Assembly (NCBI GenBank): GCA_029261925.1
Contig: JAJDAJ010000091.1
Span: 117,866 to 181,865, forward strand
Reading direction: 5' to 3'
Origin: Deltaproteobacteria bacterium
Lineage (GTDB): Bacteria; Myxococcota_A; UBA9160; SZUA-336
DNA length: 64,000 nt
Each line of letters starts with the position of its first letter. The stretch's first letter is position 1. Under the pieces are notes generated by a model. The model was not told the DNA's origin. It saw only the letters and a list, made by a program, of their open reading frames with translations, and searched no databases. Positions 1 through 8,658 of the stretch are shown here, one piece after another. The position numbers were made by a program, and so were the translations under genes.

Positions 1-438
1 GGTGTGGGTGCGGTCGTCTGGGCCGACTGGTGGGGCGTGAAGATGGAGCTCCTCGACGCGGTCTTCGCCGGCGCAGCGCTGCTCGATCGCGCCGGAGTGC
101 GCGTGGCGCTCCACTCCGACTCACCCTTCGACGTGCAGCGCATGAACCAGCAGGCGGCGTTCGCGCTGGCCGCGGGCCGGCGCGCGGGGATCGATGTGGA
201 TCCCGACCGGGCGATCCGCTGGATCACCGCCAACGCGGCCTGGGTGCTGGGCGTGGAGGACGAGATCGGGACGATCGAGCCGGGCAAGCGCGCCGACCTT
301 GTGCTCTGGTCGGCCGACCCGCTCAGCGTGTACGCGCGCGCCGAGCGCGTCTGGATCGACGGGCAGGCGGTGTGGACACGCCACGCCGACGTGCCGCCAC
401 GCTCGGACTTCGAGCTCGGCCGCGAGGTCCCCCGATGA
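1..438 (+). CDS. Amidohydrolase, C-terminal part (5' end outside window)
   Basis: The reading frame is open from base 1, so only the last 145 residues of a larger metal-dependent amidohydrolase are visible. ALHSDSPFDVQRMN carries the aspartate that in the imidazolonepropionase/dihydroorotase-like superfamily binds metal and activates water. IGTIEPGKRADLVLWSADPL is the usual C-terminal strand of the flanking beta-sandwich. The next gene starts inside its stop codon (ATGA overlap) and is a divergent relative, so the two are probably made together. No signal peptide can be judged because the N-terminus is missing. The substrate is unknown; in related secreted enzymes it is a dipeptide or a cyclic amide. 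Confidence 0.85.
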   Translation, partial: GVGAVVWADWWGVKMELLDAVFAGAALLDRAGVRVALHSDSPFDVQRMNQQAAFALAAGRRAGIDVDPDRAIRWITANAAWVLGVEDEIGTIEPGKRADLVLWSADPLSVYARAERVWIDGQAVWTRHADVPPRSDFELGREVPR

Positions 439-1637
439 TCCGCACGCTGGCGCTGGCGCTCGCGCTCAGCGGCGCCACCGTGTACACGGGCGACGGCCCG
501 CCGCTCGCGGACGCGACGATCCTGATCGAGGGTGAGCGCATCGTCGCCGTGGGGCGCGACGTCGCGATTCCCGCGGGCGCCGAGCGGCTCGATCTGCGCG
601 GTCGCCGTGTCACGCCCGGGCTGGTGGACGCGGTCTCGAGGCTCGGTCTGGTCGAGGTCTCGGCCGAGCCCTCGACCGTGGGCGCGACCCTGGGTCCGGA
701 TGCCGACCCGGTCCGCGCCGCGCTGCGCGTCGAGGACAGCTTCGACCCGCGCAGCGAGACCCTGGCGGTCGCGCGCACGGGAGGCCTGACGTCGGCGGTC
801 GCGGTGCCCGTGGGCGGGCTCGTCTCCGGGCTGTCCGCGGCGATCGAGCTCGGCGCGTCGCCGCGCGTGGCGCACGCGCCCGTGGCCCTGCACGTGCGCA
901 TCGGCGCGGGCGAGCCCGGGGCACGCAGCGCGGCCTTCCTGCGCCTGCGCGAGCTCCTCGGCGACGCGCGCCTGTACCGGGGGAATCGCGGCTCGTTCAT
1001 CTCGCGCCGCCTGCGCGAGCTCTCCGCGGGGCCCCTCGACCTGCCCGTGCTCGCGCGCGCGACCTCGGGCGAGCTTCCGGTGGTCTTCCACGTGGACCGC
1101 GCTGCAGACATCTCGACCGTGCTGCGGATCGCCGGCGACGGCAAGCTACGCGCGATCATCGCGGGCGGGGCCGAGGCCTGGATGGTCGCCGCAGAGCTCG
1201 CGGCCGCCGGCGTGCCGGTGGTCCTCGACCCGCTCGCCAACCTTCCGGTGGACTTCGACGCCCTGCACTCCACCTCGCGCAGCGCCGCGCTGCTGCGTGA
1301 ACGCGGCGTGCGCGTGGCCCTGTCCACGCTCGGCGAAGCGCACCGCGCCCACCGGCTGCGTCTTGCGGCGGGCAACGCGGTCGCTGCGGGCCTCGATCGC
1401 GACGCGGCGCTCGCGGCGATCACGCGCGTGCCAGCCGAGATTCTCGGCCTCGACGGCATCGGCGTGCTGCGACCCGGAGCCCGCGCGGATCTCGTGATCT
1501 GGAACGGCGATCCGCTCGAGCCGGGAACCTGGGCCGAGCAGGTCCTGGTGCGCGGCGAGCCGGTCTCTCTGAGGACCCGCCAGGACGCGCTGGTGGAGCG
1601 CTACGGCACGGCGGCTCCCCTGACTACTCCTCCGTGA
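435..1637 (+). CDS. Secreted amidohydrolase-like protein lacking the HxH metal site
   Basis: This is a 400-residue amidohydrolase-fold protein with a short hydrophobic N-terminus (MIRTLALALALSGATV) that suggests export. The start ATG overlaps the previous stop codon. The fold is recognisable from DATILIEGERIVAVGRD at the N-terminus and GIGVLRPGARADLVIWNGDP at the C-terminus. Where active relatives read PGLIDAHxH, this protein reads VTPGLVDAVSRLGLVE, so the first two metal ligands are missing. The late catalytic aspartate is also not evident (ALSTLGEAHR in its place). It is probably a non-catalytic partner of the upstream enzyme. The last 14 bases overlap the convergent lipoprotein gene. Confidence 0.85.
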   Translation: MIRTLALALALSGATVYTGDGPPLADATILIEGERIVAVGRDVAIPAGAERLDLRGRRVTPGLVDAVSRLGLVEVSAEPSTVGATLGPDADPVRAALRVEDSFDPRSETLAVARTGGLTSAVAVPVGGLVSGLSAAIELGASPRVAHAPVALHVRIGAGEPGARSAAFLRLRELLGDARLYRGNRGSFISRRLRELSAGPLDLPVLARATSGELPVVFHVDRAADISTVLRIAGDGKLRAIIAGGAEAWMVAAELAAAGVPVVLDPLANLPVDFDALHSTSRSAALLRERGVRVALSTLGEAHRAHRLRLAAGNAVAAGLDRDAALAAITRVPAEILGLDGIGVLRPGARADLVIWNGDPLEPGTWAEQVLVRGEPVSLRTRQDALVERYGTAAPLTTPP

Positions 1638-2172
1638 ACAGCATGAGCTGACGCCGGGGCTCTCCGGTCGCGCCCGGGTACTCCGCGCGGAACGCCGCCA
1701 CCGCGGCGTCATGATCGTCGACGATGCTCTTCGAGATCTTCTCGTCCTCGAGGACCTGGACGCGCAGCGTGCCGATGTACAGCACCGAGGGCTCGGGCGG
1801 CACCGTGAACGCGGCACCGAGCTTCGCCTCGTACGACTTGTGCTGCGAGGCGACGATCAGGCTCACGGTCCGGTCCTCGCGGTAGTGCATGATCGCGTAG
1901 CGGCCCGGCGGCAGATGCCAGTAGAACGGCTCGATCTCCGCGACGGCGATCTCCTCGTCGCGATCCAGGCTCCAGATGCTGATCGACTCGCTGCCCGACG
2001 CGATCAGCGGCGTCTTGGCCAGCAGCTCGCCCTCGACCTCCACGCTACCGAAGACGATCGACTCGCCCGGGGGTGCGGCACCCGCCGCGGACAGCTCGAT
2101 GCCGCCCGCGGCACAGCCCAGCAGCAGCGCGGCCAGCGCCAGCGCAGCCCGTCCCGTTCCCGTCGCGGCCAT
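1624..2172 (-). CDS. Predicted lipoprotein, function unknown
   Basis: The product is 182 residues. It begins MAATGTGRAALALAALLLGCAAGG, which is a signal peptide with a lipobox around LLGC, so it is probably lipid-anchored. The mature part is beta-rich (FGSVEVEGELLAKTPLI, then IEPFYWHLPPGRYAIMHYRE), resembling small carbohydrate-binding or DUF2846-like sandwich domains. I cannot assign a family. The ATG at 2172 was chosen because it gives a complete signal peptide; the longer frame extends back across the SDR gene. It overlaps the end of the convergent amidohydrolase-like gene. Confidence 0.7.
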   Translation of the reverse strand: MAATGTGRAALALAALLLGCAAGGIELSAAGAAPPGESIVFGSVEVEGELLAKTPLIASGSESISIWSLDRDEEIAVAEIEPFYWHLPPGRYAIMHYREDRTVSLIVASQHKSYEAKLGAAFTVPPEPSVLYIGTLRVQVLEDEKISKSIVDDHDAAVAAFRAEYPGATGEPRRQLMLFTEE

Positions 2173-2271
2173 CGTCGCTCCCGATCCCCGGCGAGGCGCC
2201 AGGGTACCACGGTGCTCCGGGCCGGGAGGGCCGCCCGGGCGTACAATCCGGGCCAGCACGAGGAGCGCGCC

Positions 2272-3153
2272 ATGACCTGGAGCATCGATCCCGGGCTGCT
2301 CGGACTCGAGGACAGCGTCGCGATCGTCACCGGGGGCGGCGGTCCCGGGATGGGCGGACAGCACTGCCGGCTGCTCGCGCGCGCCGGCTGCGACGTCGTG
2401 GTCGCCGACATCGACGAGCACGGAGGGCGCGACACGGTCAAGGCGGTCGAGGAGATCGGCCGCCGCGCGGTCTTCGTCCACACCGATGTTCGCGACGAGG
2501 ACGCCGTCGCCCGCATGGTCCGCGCCGCGTACGAGCGGCTGGGCCGGCTCGACGTCGCGATCAATCACGTGGGCAACGCCCCCGAGGGCACGGAGATGCT
2601 CGTCCCCTTCCTCGATTACACCCGCGAGGCCTGGGACCGGATGATCGACCAGAACCTGGGCAGCACCTTCCTCTGCTGCCGCGCCGAGGCGCTGGCGATG
2701 ATCGAGCACGAGACGCCGGGACGCATCGTCAACGTGGCCTCGTCGAGCGGCGTCGTGGGCGCCGAGAGCATCGCGGCCTACGGCGCGGCGAAGGCGGGGG
2801 TCATCCACCTGACGCGGACGCTGGCCCAGGAGCTCGGCCGCTACGGCATCCGCGTGAACTGCATCGTCCCGGGCACGCACAGCAATCCGCGGCAGGAGGC
2901 ACAGCTGCGCGACCCCGACGTGCCCGAGTCGCGCAAGGAGTTCTTCCGCCGCGCGAACGCCGCGCCGCCGCTGGGGCGCCTGGGCGAGCCGTGGGAGACC
3001 GCCGGGCTGGCGGTGTTCTTTGCCTCGCGGCTGTCGAGCTACGTGTCGGGTCAGGCGCTCCTCTCCGACGGCGCGCTCACGGCGACGACTGCGCGGCCGC
3101 CGGTCCTGCTCGGCGCCGAGGCGGCGGCGGTGCGCCGGCTGCGGGACGGCTGA
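2272..3153 (+). CDS. Short-chain dehydrogenase/reductase (SDR)
   Basis: This is a 293-residue classical SDR, an NAD(P)-dependent oxidoreductase of unknown substrate. The cofactor loop reads VTGGGGPGMGGQH, and the usual NNAG is changed to NHVGN. The catalytic Ser and the Tyr/Lys pair lie in VASSSGV and AAYGAAKAGVIH. The C-terminal SSYVSGQALLSDGA is the standard SDR tail. A Shine-Dalgarno-like GAGGAG precedes the ATG, and TACAAT at 2242-2247 is a plausible -10 element. The gene stands alone between a divergent lipoprotein gene and a convergent ThiS-like gene. Confidence 0.92.
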   Translation: MTWSIDPGLLGLEDSVAIVTGGGGPGMGGQHCRLLARAGCDVVVADIDEHGGRDTVKAVEEIGRRAVFVHTDVRDEDAVARMVRAAYERLGRLDVAINHVGNAPEGTEMLVPFLDYTREAWDRMIDQNLGSTFLCCRAEALAMIEHETPGRIVNVASSSGVVGAESIAAYGAAKAGVIHLTRTLAQELGRYGIRVNCIVPGTHSNPRQEAQLRDPDVPESRKEFFRRANAAPPLGRLGEPWETAGLAVFFASRLSSYVSGQALLSDGALTATTARPPVLLGAEAAAVRRLRDG

Positions 3154-3159
3154 TCCCGG

Positions 3160-3420
3160 CTAGCGACCCCCGGAGAGCGCCTGGAGGATCTGGACCTCGT
3201 CGTCGCGCGCGAGCGGGGTGTCGATCCCGGCCACGCGCTCGCGATTGACGAAGATGCGGATGTGCTCCCGGATCGCGTCCTGCTCGTCGATCATGCGGAA
3301 GCGGATGCCGGGGTAGCATCGCTCGAGATCCTCGAGCAGCTCACGCACGCTGCCGCCCTGCGCCTCGACCTGGGCCGCGGTGGTGTAGGAGCGAAGCGGG
3401 GTCGGGATCGAGACCTTCAC
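3160..3420 (-). CDS. MoaD/ThiS-family ubiquitin-like protein
   Basis: This 86-residue beta-grasp protein belongs to the sulfur-carrier (MoaD/ThiS) family: VKVSIPTPLRSYT at the start, then FVNRERV and DDEVQILQALSGGR at the end. Carriers normally end exactly in Gly-Gly, which is adenylated and thiocarboxylated. Here an extra Arg follows the pair, so it must be trimmed or act without activation. The GTG start at 3420 overlaps the stop codon of the upstream propeller gene (GTGA), so the two are translationally coupled. No E1-like or sulfurtransferase gene lies nearby. A molybdopterin or thiamin role is not supported by the neighbours. Confidence 0.8.
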   Translation of the reverse strand: MKVSIPTPLRSYTTAAQVEAQGGSVRELLEDLERCYPGIRFRMIDEQDAIREHIRIFVNRERVAGIDTPLARDDEVQILQALSGGR

Positions 3421-4574
3421 GGATCGAGCTCCGCGACCTCGACCGAGAACACGTGGGGCAGGTTGTCGAGCAGGCGCGACCAGCTCTCGCCCTCGTCGAC
3501 GCTGCCCCAGATCTGACCGGTGGTCGTGCCGAGGTACACGCCGACGGGATCGCGCGCGTCGGTGGCCATGGCCTGGCGCAGCACGGTCAGCCAGGCCTGC
3601 CCGGGTGGCAGGCCCGAGTCGAGGCGCTGCCAGCTGCGTCCCGCGTCGCGCGTGCGATACACCGCGGGTCGTCCATCGGGGCTGGTGCGCGGCCAGACGT
3701 CCGTGCCGTCCATGGGGAGGACCCAGGCGGTGTCCGGATCGCGAGGGTGCAGCTCGATCGGGAAGCCGATGTCGCCCACGTCGGCCGGCATCTGCTCGCC
3801 CACGCGCTCCCAGCGCTCGCCGGGTCGCTCCAGGCGATAGATGCCGCAGTGGCTCTGCTGCCAGAGCACGTCCGGTGCCCGGGGGTGCAGGCGCACGCAG
3901 TGCGGGTCCTGGCCGAACTCCGGCGTCGGGTCGGGCCTGAAGAGCGCCAGGCAGCCGCCGTTCAGCGGCCGCCAGTCGCGCCCTGCGTCGACGCTCTCGA
4001 ACACGCCGCCGCCCGAGACGCCGATGTACAGGTGCTGCGGGTCGCGCGGATCGACGTTGATCGAGTGCAGCAGCGAGCCGTCGGGCGTGCCGTTGTTGCC
4101 GTCCTCGGTCCACGTCGCCCAGAGCGGGTGCTCGTTCCAGCCCGACACGGGTGCCCAGCTGCGGCCCGCGTCCTCGCTGCGGAACAGCGCCGGCGGCGAG
4201 GTGCCCGCGTACCAGACCCCGGGCTCGTCGGCGTGGCCGGGGGTCAGCCAGAGCACGTGGTGCACGCTCCGGCCCGCCTCTCCGTCCGCGGTCTTCGGGA
4301 ACGCGGGTGGCGCGGTCGCCTCTTCCCAGCTGCGCCCCAGGTCGAGCGAGCGGAACACGGTCGGACCCAGATGACCGGCCCGCGTCGCGACCAGCAGCGT
4401 GCGCCGGTCGCGCGGATCCAGGACCGCGTGATACGCCAGGTGCCCGAGGAAGTGCGGCCCCTCGAGCTGCCAGGTGGAGCGGCTCGCGTCGCCGTGGAGC
4501 ACGAAGACGCCCTTGCGGGTGCCGATCAGCAGCGCGAGCGGGCCGCCGGGCGGCCGGGTCGTGTCCGACGCCAT
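3417..4574 (-). CDS. BNR/sialidase-like beta-propeller protein
   Basis: This 385-residue protein consists of repeated propeller blades with Asp-box-like motifs: RSLDLGRSWEEA, RSEDAGRSWAPV, ESVDAGRDWRPL, RTRDAGRSWQRL and GSVDEGESWSRL. These are the BNR signature (SxDxGxxW) of exo-sialidase and sortilin/VPS10-like propellers, but I do not see sialidase arginine-triad context, so the enzymatic role is unknown. There is no signal peptide, so it is probably cytoplasmic. The ATG at 4574 follows a purine-rich GGAGGAAC. It is coupled to the ThiS/MoaD-like gene downstream, a pairing I have seen described in other genomes. Confidence 0.85.
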   Translation of the reverse strand: MASDTTRPPGGPLALLIGTRKGVFVLHGDASRSTWQLEGPHFLGHLAYHAVLDPRDRRTLLVATRAGHLGPTVFRSLDLGRSWEEATAPPAFPKTADGEAGRSVHHVLWLTPGHADEPGVWYAGTSPPALFRSEDAGRSWAPVSGWNEHPLWATWTEDGNNGTPDGSLLHSINVDPRDPQHLYIGVSGGGVFESVDAGRDWRPLNGGCLALFRPDPTPEFGQDPHCVRLHPRAPDVLWQQSHCGIYRLERPGERWERVGEQMPADVGDIGFPIELHPRDPDTAWVLPMDGTDVWPRTSPDGRPAVYRTRDAGRSWQRLDSGLPPGQAWLTVLRQAMATDARDPVGVYLGTTTGQIWGSVDEGESWSRLLDNLPHVFSVEVAELDP

Positions 4575-4653
4575 CTCGAGTTCCTCCAGCGGGTGAGGCG
4601 GCAGCATACCGTCGCCGGCCGCAACCCGCGCCCGCCCGCCCGGTTCCACCCGG

Positions 4654-6507
4654 GTGATCCGATCCCTCCCTCTCGCGATCGCGCTGCTGCTGGCGGGCGC
4701 AGCCGCGCCCCCGGCCGTCGCGCAGGGCTGTCCCGGTGCCGATCCGCTGCGTCAGCCCTTCTTCGGCGACCTGCACGTCCACACCTCCTACTCGTTCGAC
4801 GCCTACCTCTTCGAGACGCGCAACGACCCGCGCGACGCCTACGGCTTCGCGCGCGGAGCCAGCGTGGGCCTGCCGCCACTCGACGCGAACGGCCTGCCCA
4901 CGCGCAGCCTGCAGCTCGCGCGCGCGCTGGACTTCGCGGCGGTCACCGATCATGCGGAGCTGATCGGAGAGACGTCGATCTGCCTCTCTCCCGCGCATCC
5001 GCAGTACGGGTCCCAGGCCTGCCAGATCTACCGGGACGGACCGCAGCAGACCGCGTTCTTCCTGTTCGGCTCCCCGCTGGCCCGGGCCGATCCGCAGCGC
5101 CTGCCCTTCTGCGGCACCGACGGGATCGTCTGCCTGCTGCAGGCGGCCCCGGTCTGGGCGGACCTGGTCGCGGCCGCCGCCGAGCACGACGATCCGTGCA
5201 GCTTCTCCACGTTCAATGCCTACGAGTGGACCGGCTCCCCGGAGTCGAGCACGCTGCACCGCAACGTGGTCTTCGCCGGCGCCAGCGTGCCCGCGCTGCC
5301 GCTGTCGTACTTCGAGGTACCCGACCCGGCCGGGCTGCGCGCGGCGCTGCTCTCCCAGTGCCAGACGGCGGGCGGGGACTGCGACGTGATCGCGATTCCC
5401 CACAACACCAACCAGAGCAACGGCCTGGCCTTCGACCCGCCCGGCAGCGTCAGCGCCGCTGACGCCGCCCTGCGCGCCGCGGTCGAGCCCCTGGTCGAGA
5501 TCGTCCAGCACAAGGGCGAGTCGGAGTGTCGCACGGGCGTCGACAGCAGCGACGAGCTCTGCGGGTTCGAGAAGACTGCGACCGGACCCCCCGCGGCGGA
5601 CGCGCCGCTGTCCTACGTGCGCAACGCCCTGCGCGCGGGGCTGGAGATCGGCGCCGCGGTCGGCGTCAACCCGTACGCGATGGGCTTCGTCGGCGCCACC
5701 GACACCCACAACGGCACGCCCGGCGCGACGGAGGAGGCCGCCTACGTGGGCCACGCGGGCAACCTCGAGGCCGCACCCGCGGATCGCCTGTCCGGCGGCT
5801 CGCCGCGCAACAGCCCGGGCGGACTCACGGTGCTCTGGGCCGAGGCGAACACGCGCGCCGCGCTCTTCGCGGCCATGCGTCGGCGCGAGGCCTACGCCAC
5901 CAGCGGCACACGTCCCTCGGTGCGCTTCTTCGGTGGCTTCGCGTACCCCGCCGATCTCTGCGACGAGCCCGACCTGGTCGCGCGCGGCTATGCGCAGGGC
6001 GTCCCCATGGGCGGCGAGATCGGCCCGTCGTCCGGCGCGGCGCCGCGCTTCGCCGTCTGGGCGCAGCAGGATCCGGGCACGGCCGGCGCCCCCGGTACGC
6101 CCCTGCAGCGCATCCAGATCATCAAGGGCTGGCTCGACGCCGAGGGCGTCACGCACGAGCGCGTGCACGACGTCGCGGGAGACGCCGCCGGCGGCGCCAG
6201 CGTCGATCCGCAGACCTGCCAGATCGACGGCGCCGACTTCGCGTCGCTGTGCAGCGTCTGGGAGGATCCGGAATTCGATCCCGGCGAGTCCGCGTTCTAC
6301 TACGCGCGCGTTCTCGAGAGCCCGAGCTGCCGCTGGTCCACCCTGGAGTGTCGCGCCGCCGGGGTCGACTGCTCCGCCGCGCCGCCGGCCGGATTCGAGA
6401 CCTGCTGCGACGGCTCGCTGCCCCTGACCATCCAGGAGCGCGCCTGGACCTCGCCGATCTGGTACCGGCCCGCCGCAGCGCGTGCGGTGCCGGCCTTCCC
6501 CTACTGA
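4654..6507 (+). CDS. DUF3604 family protein, copy 1
   Basis: The product is 617 residues with a signal peptide (IALLLAGAAAPPAVAQG), so it is exported. Family hallmarks are FFGDLHVHTSYSFDAYL near residue 40, LDFAAVTDHAEL near residue 95, IPHNTNQSNG, QHKGESECRTG and IQERAWTSPIWY at the end. The DLHVHT and TDHAE segments resemble the metal-binding His/Asp clusters of PHP-type phosphoesterases, so a metal-dependent hydrolase in the periplasm is the likely role; the substrate is not known. Several Cys pairs (CDEPDLV, CQIDGADF, CRWSTLEC) suggest disulfides. The GTG start has no clear Shine-Dalgarno. This is the most divergent of the four copies. Confidence 0.93.
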   Translation: MIRSLPLAIALLLAGAAAPPAVAQGCPGADPLRQPFFGDLHVHTSYSFDAYLFETRNDPRDAYGFARGASVGLPPLDANGLPTRSLQLARALDFAAVTDHAELIGETSICLSPAHPQYGSQACQIYRDGPQQTAFFLFGSPLARADPQRLPFCGTDGIVCLLQAAPVWADLVAAAAEHDDPCSFSTFNAYEWTGSPESSTLHRNVVFAGASVPALPLSYFEVPDPAGLRAALLSQCQTAGGDCDVIAIPHNTNQSNGLAFDPPGSVSAADAALRAAVEPLVEIVQHKGESECRTGVDSSDELCGFEKTATGPPAADAPLSYVRNALRAGLEIGAAVGVNPYAMGFVGATDTHNGTPGATEEAAYVGHAGNLEAAPADRLSGGSPRNSPGGLTVLWAEANTRAALFAAMRRREAYATSGTRPSVRFFGGFAYPADLCDEPDLVARGYAQGVPMGGEIGPSSGAAPRFAVWAQQDPGTAGAPGTPLQRIQIIKGWLDAEGVTHERVHDVAGDAAGGASVDPQTCQIDGADFASLCSVWEDPEFDPGESAFYYARVLESPSCRWSTLECRAAGVDCSAAPPAGFETCCDGSLPLTIQERAWTSPIWYRPAAARAVPAFPY

Positions 6508-6554
6508 GCGAGCTCCCGGTGCGGCTGCGGCAGGCGAGTGCGCCGCGGCAGGTG

Positions 6555-6560
6555 TAGCAT
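6555..6560 (+). promoter_or_regulatory. -10-like element 6 nt before rsgA
   Basis: TAGCAT ends exactly 6 nt before the GTG of rsgA, which has no Shine-Dalgarno. It suggests a leaderless transcript. No -35 match is seen. Confidence 0.4.
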
Positions 6561-6566
6561 CGCCCC

Positions 6567-7442
6567 GTGAGCGACCCGATCGGCATCGTCATCACCGTGC
6601 ATCGCGGCGAGTGCGAGGTGGTGCACGACGACCGGCTCCTGAGCCTCAAGCTCATCGGCCGGCAGGCACACCGCGGCCAGGAGCTGGTCGTCGGCGATGA
6701 GGTGCGCTTCGATCCGGAGGGCCTGGTCGTGCTCGACGTGGAGCCGCGCCGCACTCGCCTGGCGCGCAGACGCCCGCGTGCGCGGCACCGCGAGCAGGTG
6801 ATCGCCGCCAACATCGACCAGCTCGCGATCGTCGCCTCCGTGGACGAGCCGCCGTTCCGCTCGGGCGCTGTCGATCGCTTCATGCTCGCGGCCCTGGCGG
6901 GCGGTCTGCGGCCACTGCTGGTCGTGAACAAGCTCGACCTGCTCGAGACCCCGGATCTGCCGGACGCGATCGCCGGCTACGCCGACGTGCTGCCACTGCA
7001 CGGAGTGTGTGCACACAGCGGGGCCGGGCTGGAGGGGCTGCGCGAGAGCCTGGCGGGTGCGCGCACCGTGCTCGCGGGTCACAGCGGCGTGGGCAAGTCC
7101 TCGCTGCTCAACGCGCTCAAGCCGGAGCTGCGCCTGGAGACCGGCGACGTCGCGCGTCACGGGCGCGGCCGCCACACCACCACGCGCTCGGTCTGGATGC
7201 GCCTGGGCCCCGATACGGTGGTGATCGACACGCCCGGCGTGCGCGAGATCGCCACCGGTCCCGTCGAGCTCGAGCTGCTGGATCGCGTGTATCCCGACAT
7301 CGCGGAGCGGGCAGGGGAGTGCCGCTTCCGCGACTGCGCTCACGATCGAGAGCCGGGCTGTGCGGTGGGCGACGCGATCGAGTCGGGCACGCTGCGCCAG
7401 GCCAGGCTCGAGGGTTACCGCCGCCTGCTCGCCGATCCGTGA
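6567..7442 (+). CDS. rsgA: Ribosome small-subunit GTPase RsgA
   Basis: This is a 291-residue circularly permuted GTPase that assists late 30S subunit maturation. An OB-fold-like N-terminus is followed by the G motifs in permuted order: NKLD (G4), then GHSGVGKSSLLN (G1), then DTPGVRE (G3). The C-terminal zinc-binding element is CRFRDCAHDREPGC, with the expected Cys/His spacing. The length is normal to slightly short. The GTG start lacks a Shine-Dalgarno sequence, and TAGCAT ends exactly 6 nt before it, suggesting a leaderless transcript. The stop codon overlaps the start of the following amidohydrolase (GTGA). Confidence 0.96.
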   Translation: MSDPIGIVITVHRGECEVVHDDRLLSLKLIGRQAHRGQELVVGDEVRFDPEGLVVLDVEPRRTRLARRRPRARHREQVIAANIDQLAIVASVDEPPFRSGAVDRFMLAALAGGLRPLLVVNKLDLLETPDLPDAIAGYADVLPLHGVCAHSGAGLEGLRESLAGARTVLAGHSGVGKSSLLNALKPELRLETGDVARHGRGRHTTTRSVWMRLGPDTVVIDTPGVREIATGPVELELLDRVYPDIAERAGECRFRDCAHDREPGCAVGDAIESGTLRQARLEGYRRLLADP

Positions 7443-8644
7443 GCGCGCTGGCGCTGGTGGGCCTGCGGGTCTGGGACGGCGACGGCACGGACTGCCTCGC
7501 CGGCGTCGATGCCCTGCGCGTCGAGGACGGGAAGATCAGCGCCGTCGGTCGCTCGGGCGAGCTCGCCGCGGGGGCGACGGTACGCCGGGTCGACGGCGCC
7601 ACCGCGCTGCCGGGGCTGATCGACGCGCACGTTCACCTCTGCGTGGATCCCGCACTGCGCACGCCCGCGGAGCAGGAGCGGGTCGAGCCCGAGGTCCTCG
7701 AGCGCGCGCTGCGCCAGCGCGCGCGGGCCATGCTCCGCGCCGGCATCACCACCGCGCGTGACCTCGGGGGGCCGCGCTGGCATGAGGTCGCGCTCCGCGA
7801 TGCGATCGCGCGCGACGAGCTGCCGGGGCCCCGCCTGCTCTGCGCGGGTCAGCCCGTGACCACGCCCGGCGGCCACTGCTGGTTCTGGGGCGGCGAGGCG
7901 GCCGACGTCGACGAGATCCGCGCGGTGGTCCGGCGCCAGCTGGAGCACGGCGTGGACTGGATCAAGCTGATCGCCACGGGCGGGCGCGCCACCCCCGGTA
8001 GCAGTCCGCTCGACGCGCAGCTCGACGCTGCGCAGATCTCGGCAGCGGTCGGCGAGGCCGCCGCGGCCGGACGCCGCGTGGCTGCTCACTGTCACGGCAC
8101 GGCCGGGATCCGCAATGCGGCGCGCGGAGGGGTGCGCTCGGTCGAGCACTGCTCGTTCGCGGGCGCGGGAGGCTTCGGCAGCGATCTCGATCCGGAGGTC
8201 TGCGACGCGCTGGCGGCGGCGGGCTGCTGGGTGTCGCCGACGGTCAACGCCGGCTGGCAGCGCCTGTTCGATGCGGACGGCGCGCCCGGACCGTTCGCGC
8301 GGCGCATGGCGCGGGTCTACGCCGAGCTGCGGCGCGCGGGCGTGCCCCTGGTCGCCTCGACCGACGCCGGAATCCCCGGCGTTGCCCACGGCGACCTGGC
8401 CTCGGCCCTGCCGCTGCTGGGTCGGCTGGCCGGGCTCGGAGCCGCGCAGACGCTGCGCGCGGCCACCTCGGGCGCGGCGGACGCCCTCGAGCTCTCCCGT
8501 GTGACCGGCCGCCTGCGCCCGGGCCTCGCTGCCGACGTGCTGCTGGTCGATGGCGATCCGCTGCGCGATCCCGGCGCGCTGCGTCGACCGCTGTGGGTCC
8601 TGGCGCGCGGGCACGAGATCGACTCAGCCGGGGAGGTCGCCTGA
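7439..8644 (+). CDS. Metal-dependent amidohydrolase (Xaa-Pro dipeptidase/imidazolonepropionase-like)
   Basis: This is a 401-residue cytoplasmic amidohydrolase with a full active-site set: HxH in PGLIDAHVHL, the carboxylated-lysine candidate in DWIKLIATGG, metal histidines in VAAHCHG and SVEHCSF, and the catalytic Asp in VASTDAGIPG. This order matches binuclear-zinc enzymes that hydrolyse N-acyl or Xaa-Pro dipeptides and related amides; the substrate cannot be read from sequence. The GTG start overlaps the rsgA stop codon, so it is probably co-translated with rsgA, and a small membrane protein follows. No signal peptide is present. Confidence 0.9.
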   Translation: MSALALVGLRVWDGDGTDCLAGVDALRVEDGKISAVGRSGELAAGATVRRVDGATALPGLIDAHVHLCVDPALRTPAEQERVEPEVLERALRQRARAMLRAGITTARDLGGPRWHEVALRDAIARDELPGPRLLCAGQPVTTPGGHCWFWGGEAADVDEIRAVVRRQLEHGVDWIKLIATGGRATPGSSPLDAQLDAAQISAAVGEAAAAGRRVAAHCHGTAGIRNAARGGVRSVEHCSFAGAGGFGSDLDPEVCDALAAAGCWVSPTVNAGWQRLFDADGAPGPFARRMARVYAELRRAGVPLVASTDAGIPGVAHGDLASALPLLGRLAGLGAAQTLRAATSGAADALELSRVTGRLRPGLAADVLLVDGDPLRDPGALRRPLWVLARGHEIDSAGEVA

Positions 8645-8658
8645 CCGATGGGAAGCGG

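Noticed and set aside
3160..6168. Very long open frame on the minus strand covering DUF3604 copy 1
   Set aside because: It is an antisense shadow typical of about 70% GC DNA. Its composition is Arg/Ala/Gly-rich with no domain, while the opposite strand carries clear family motifs. Only the final 86 codons (the ThiS-like gene) are real.
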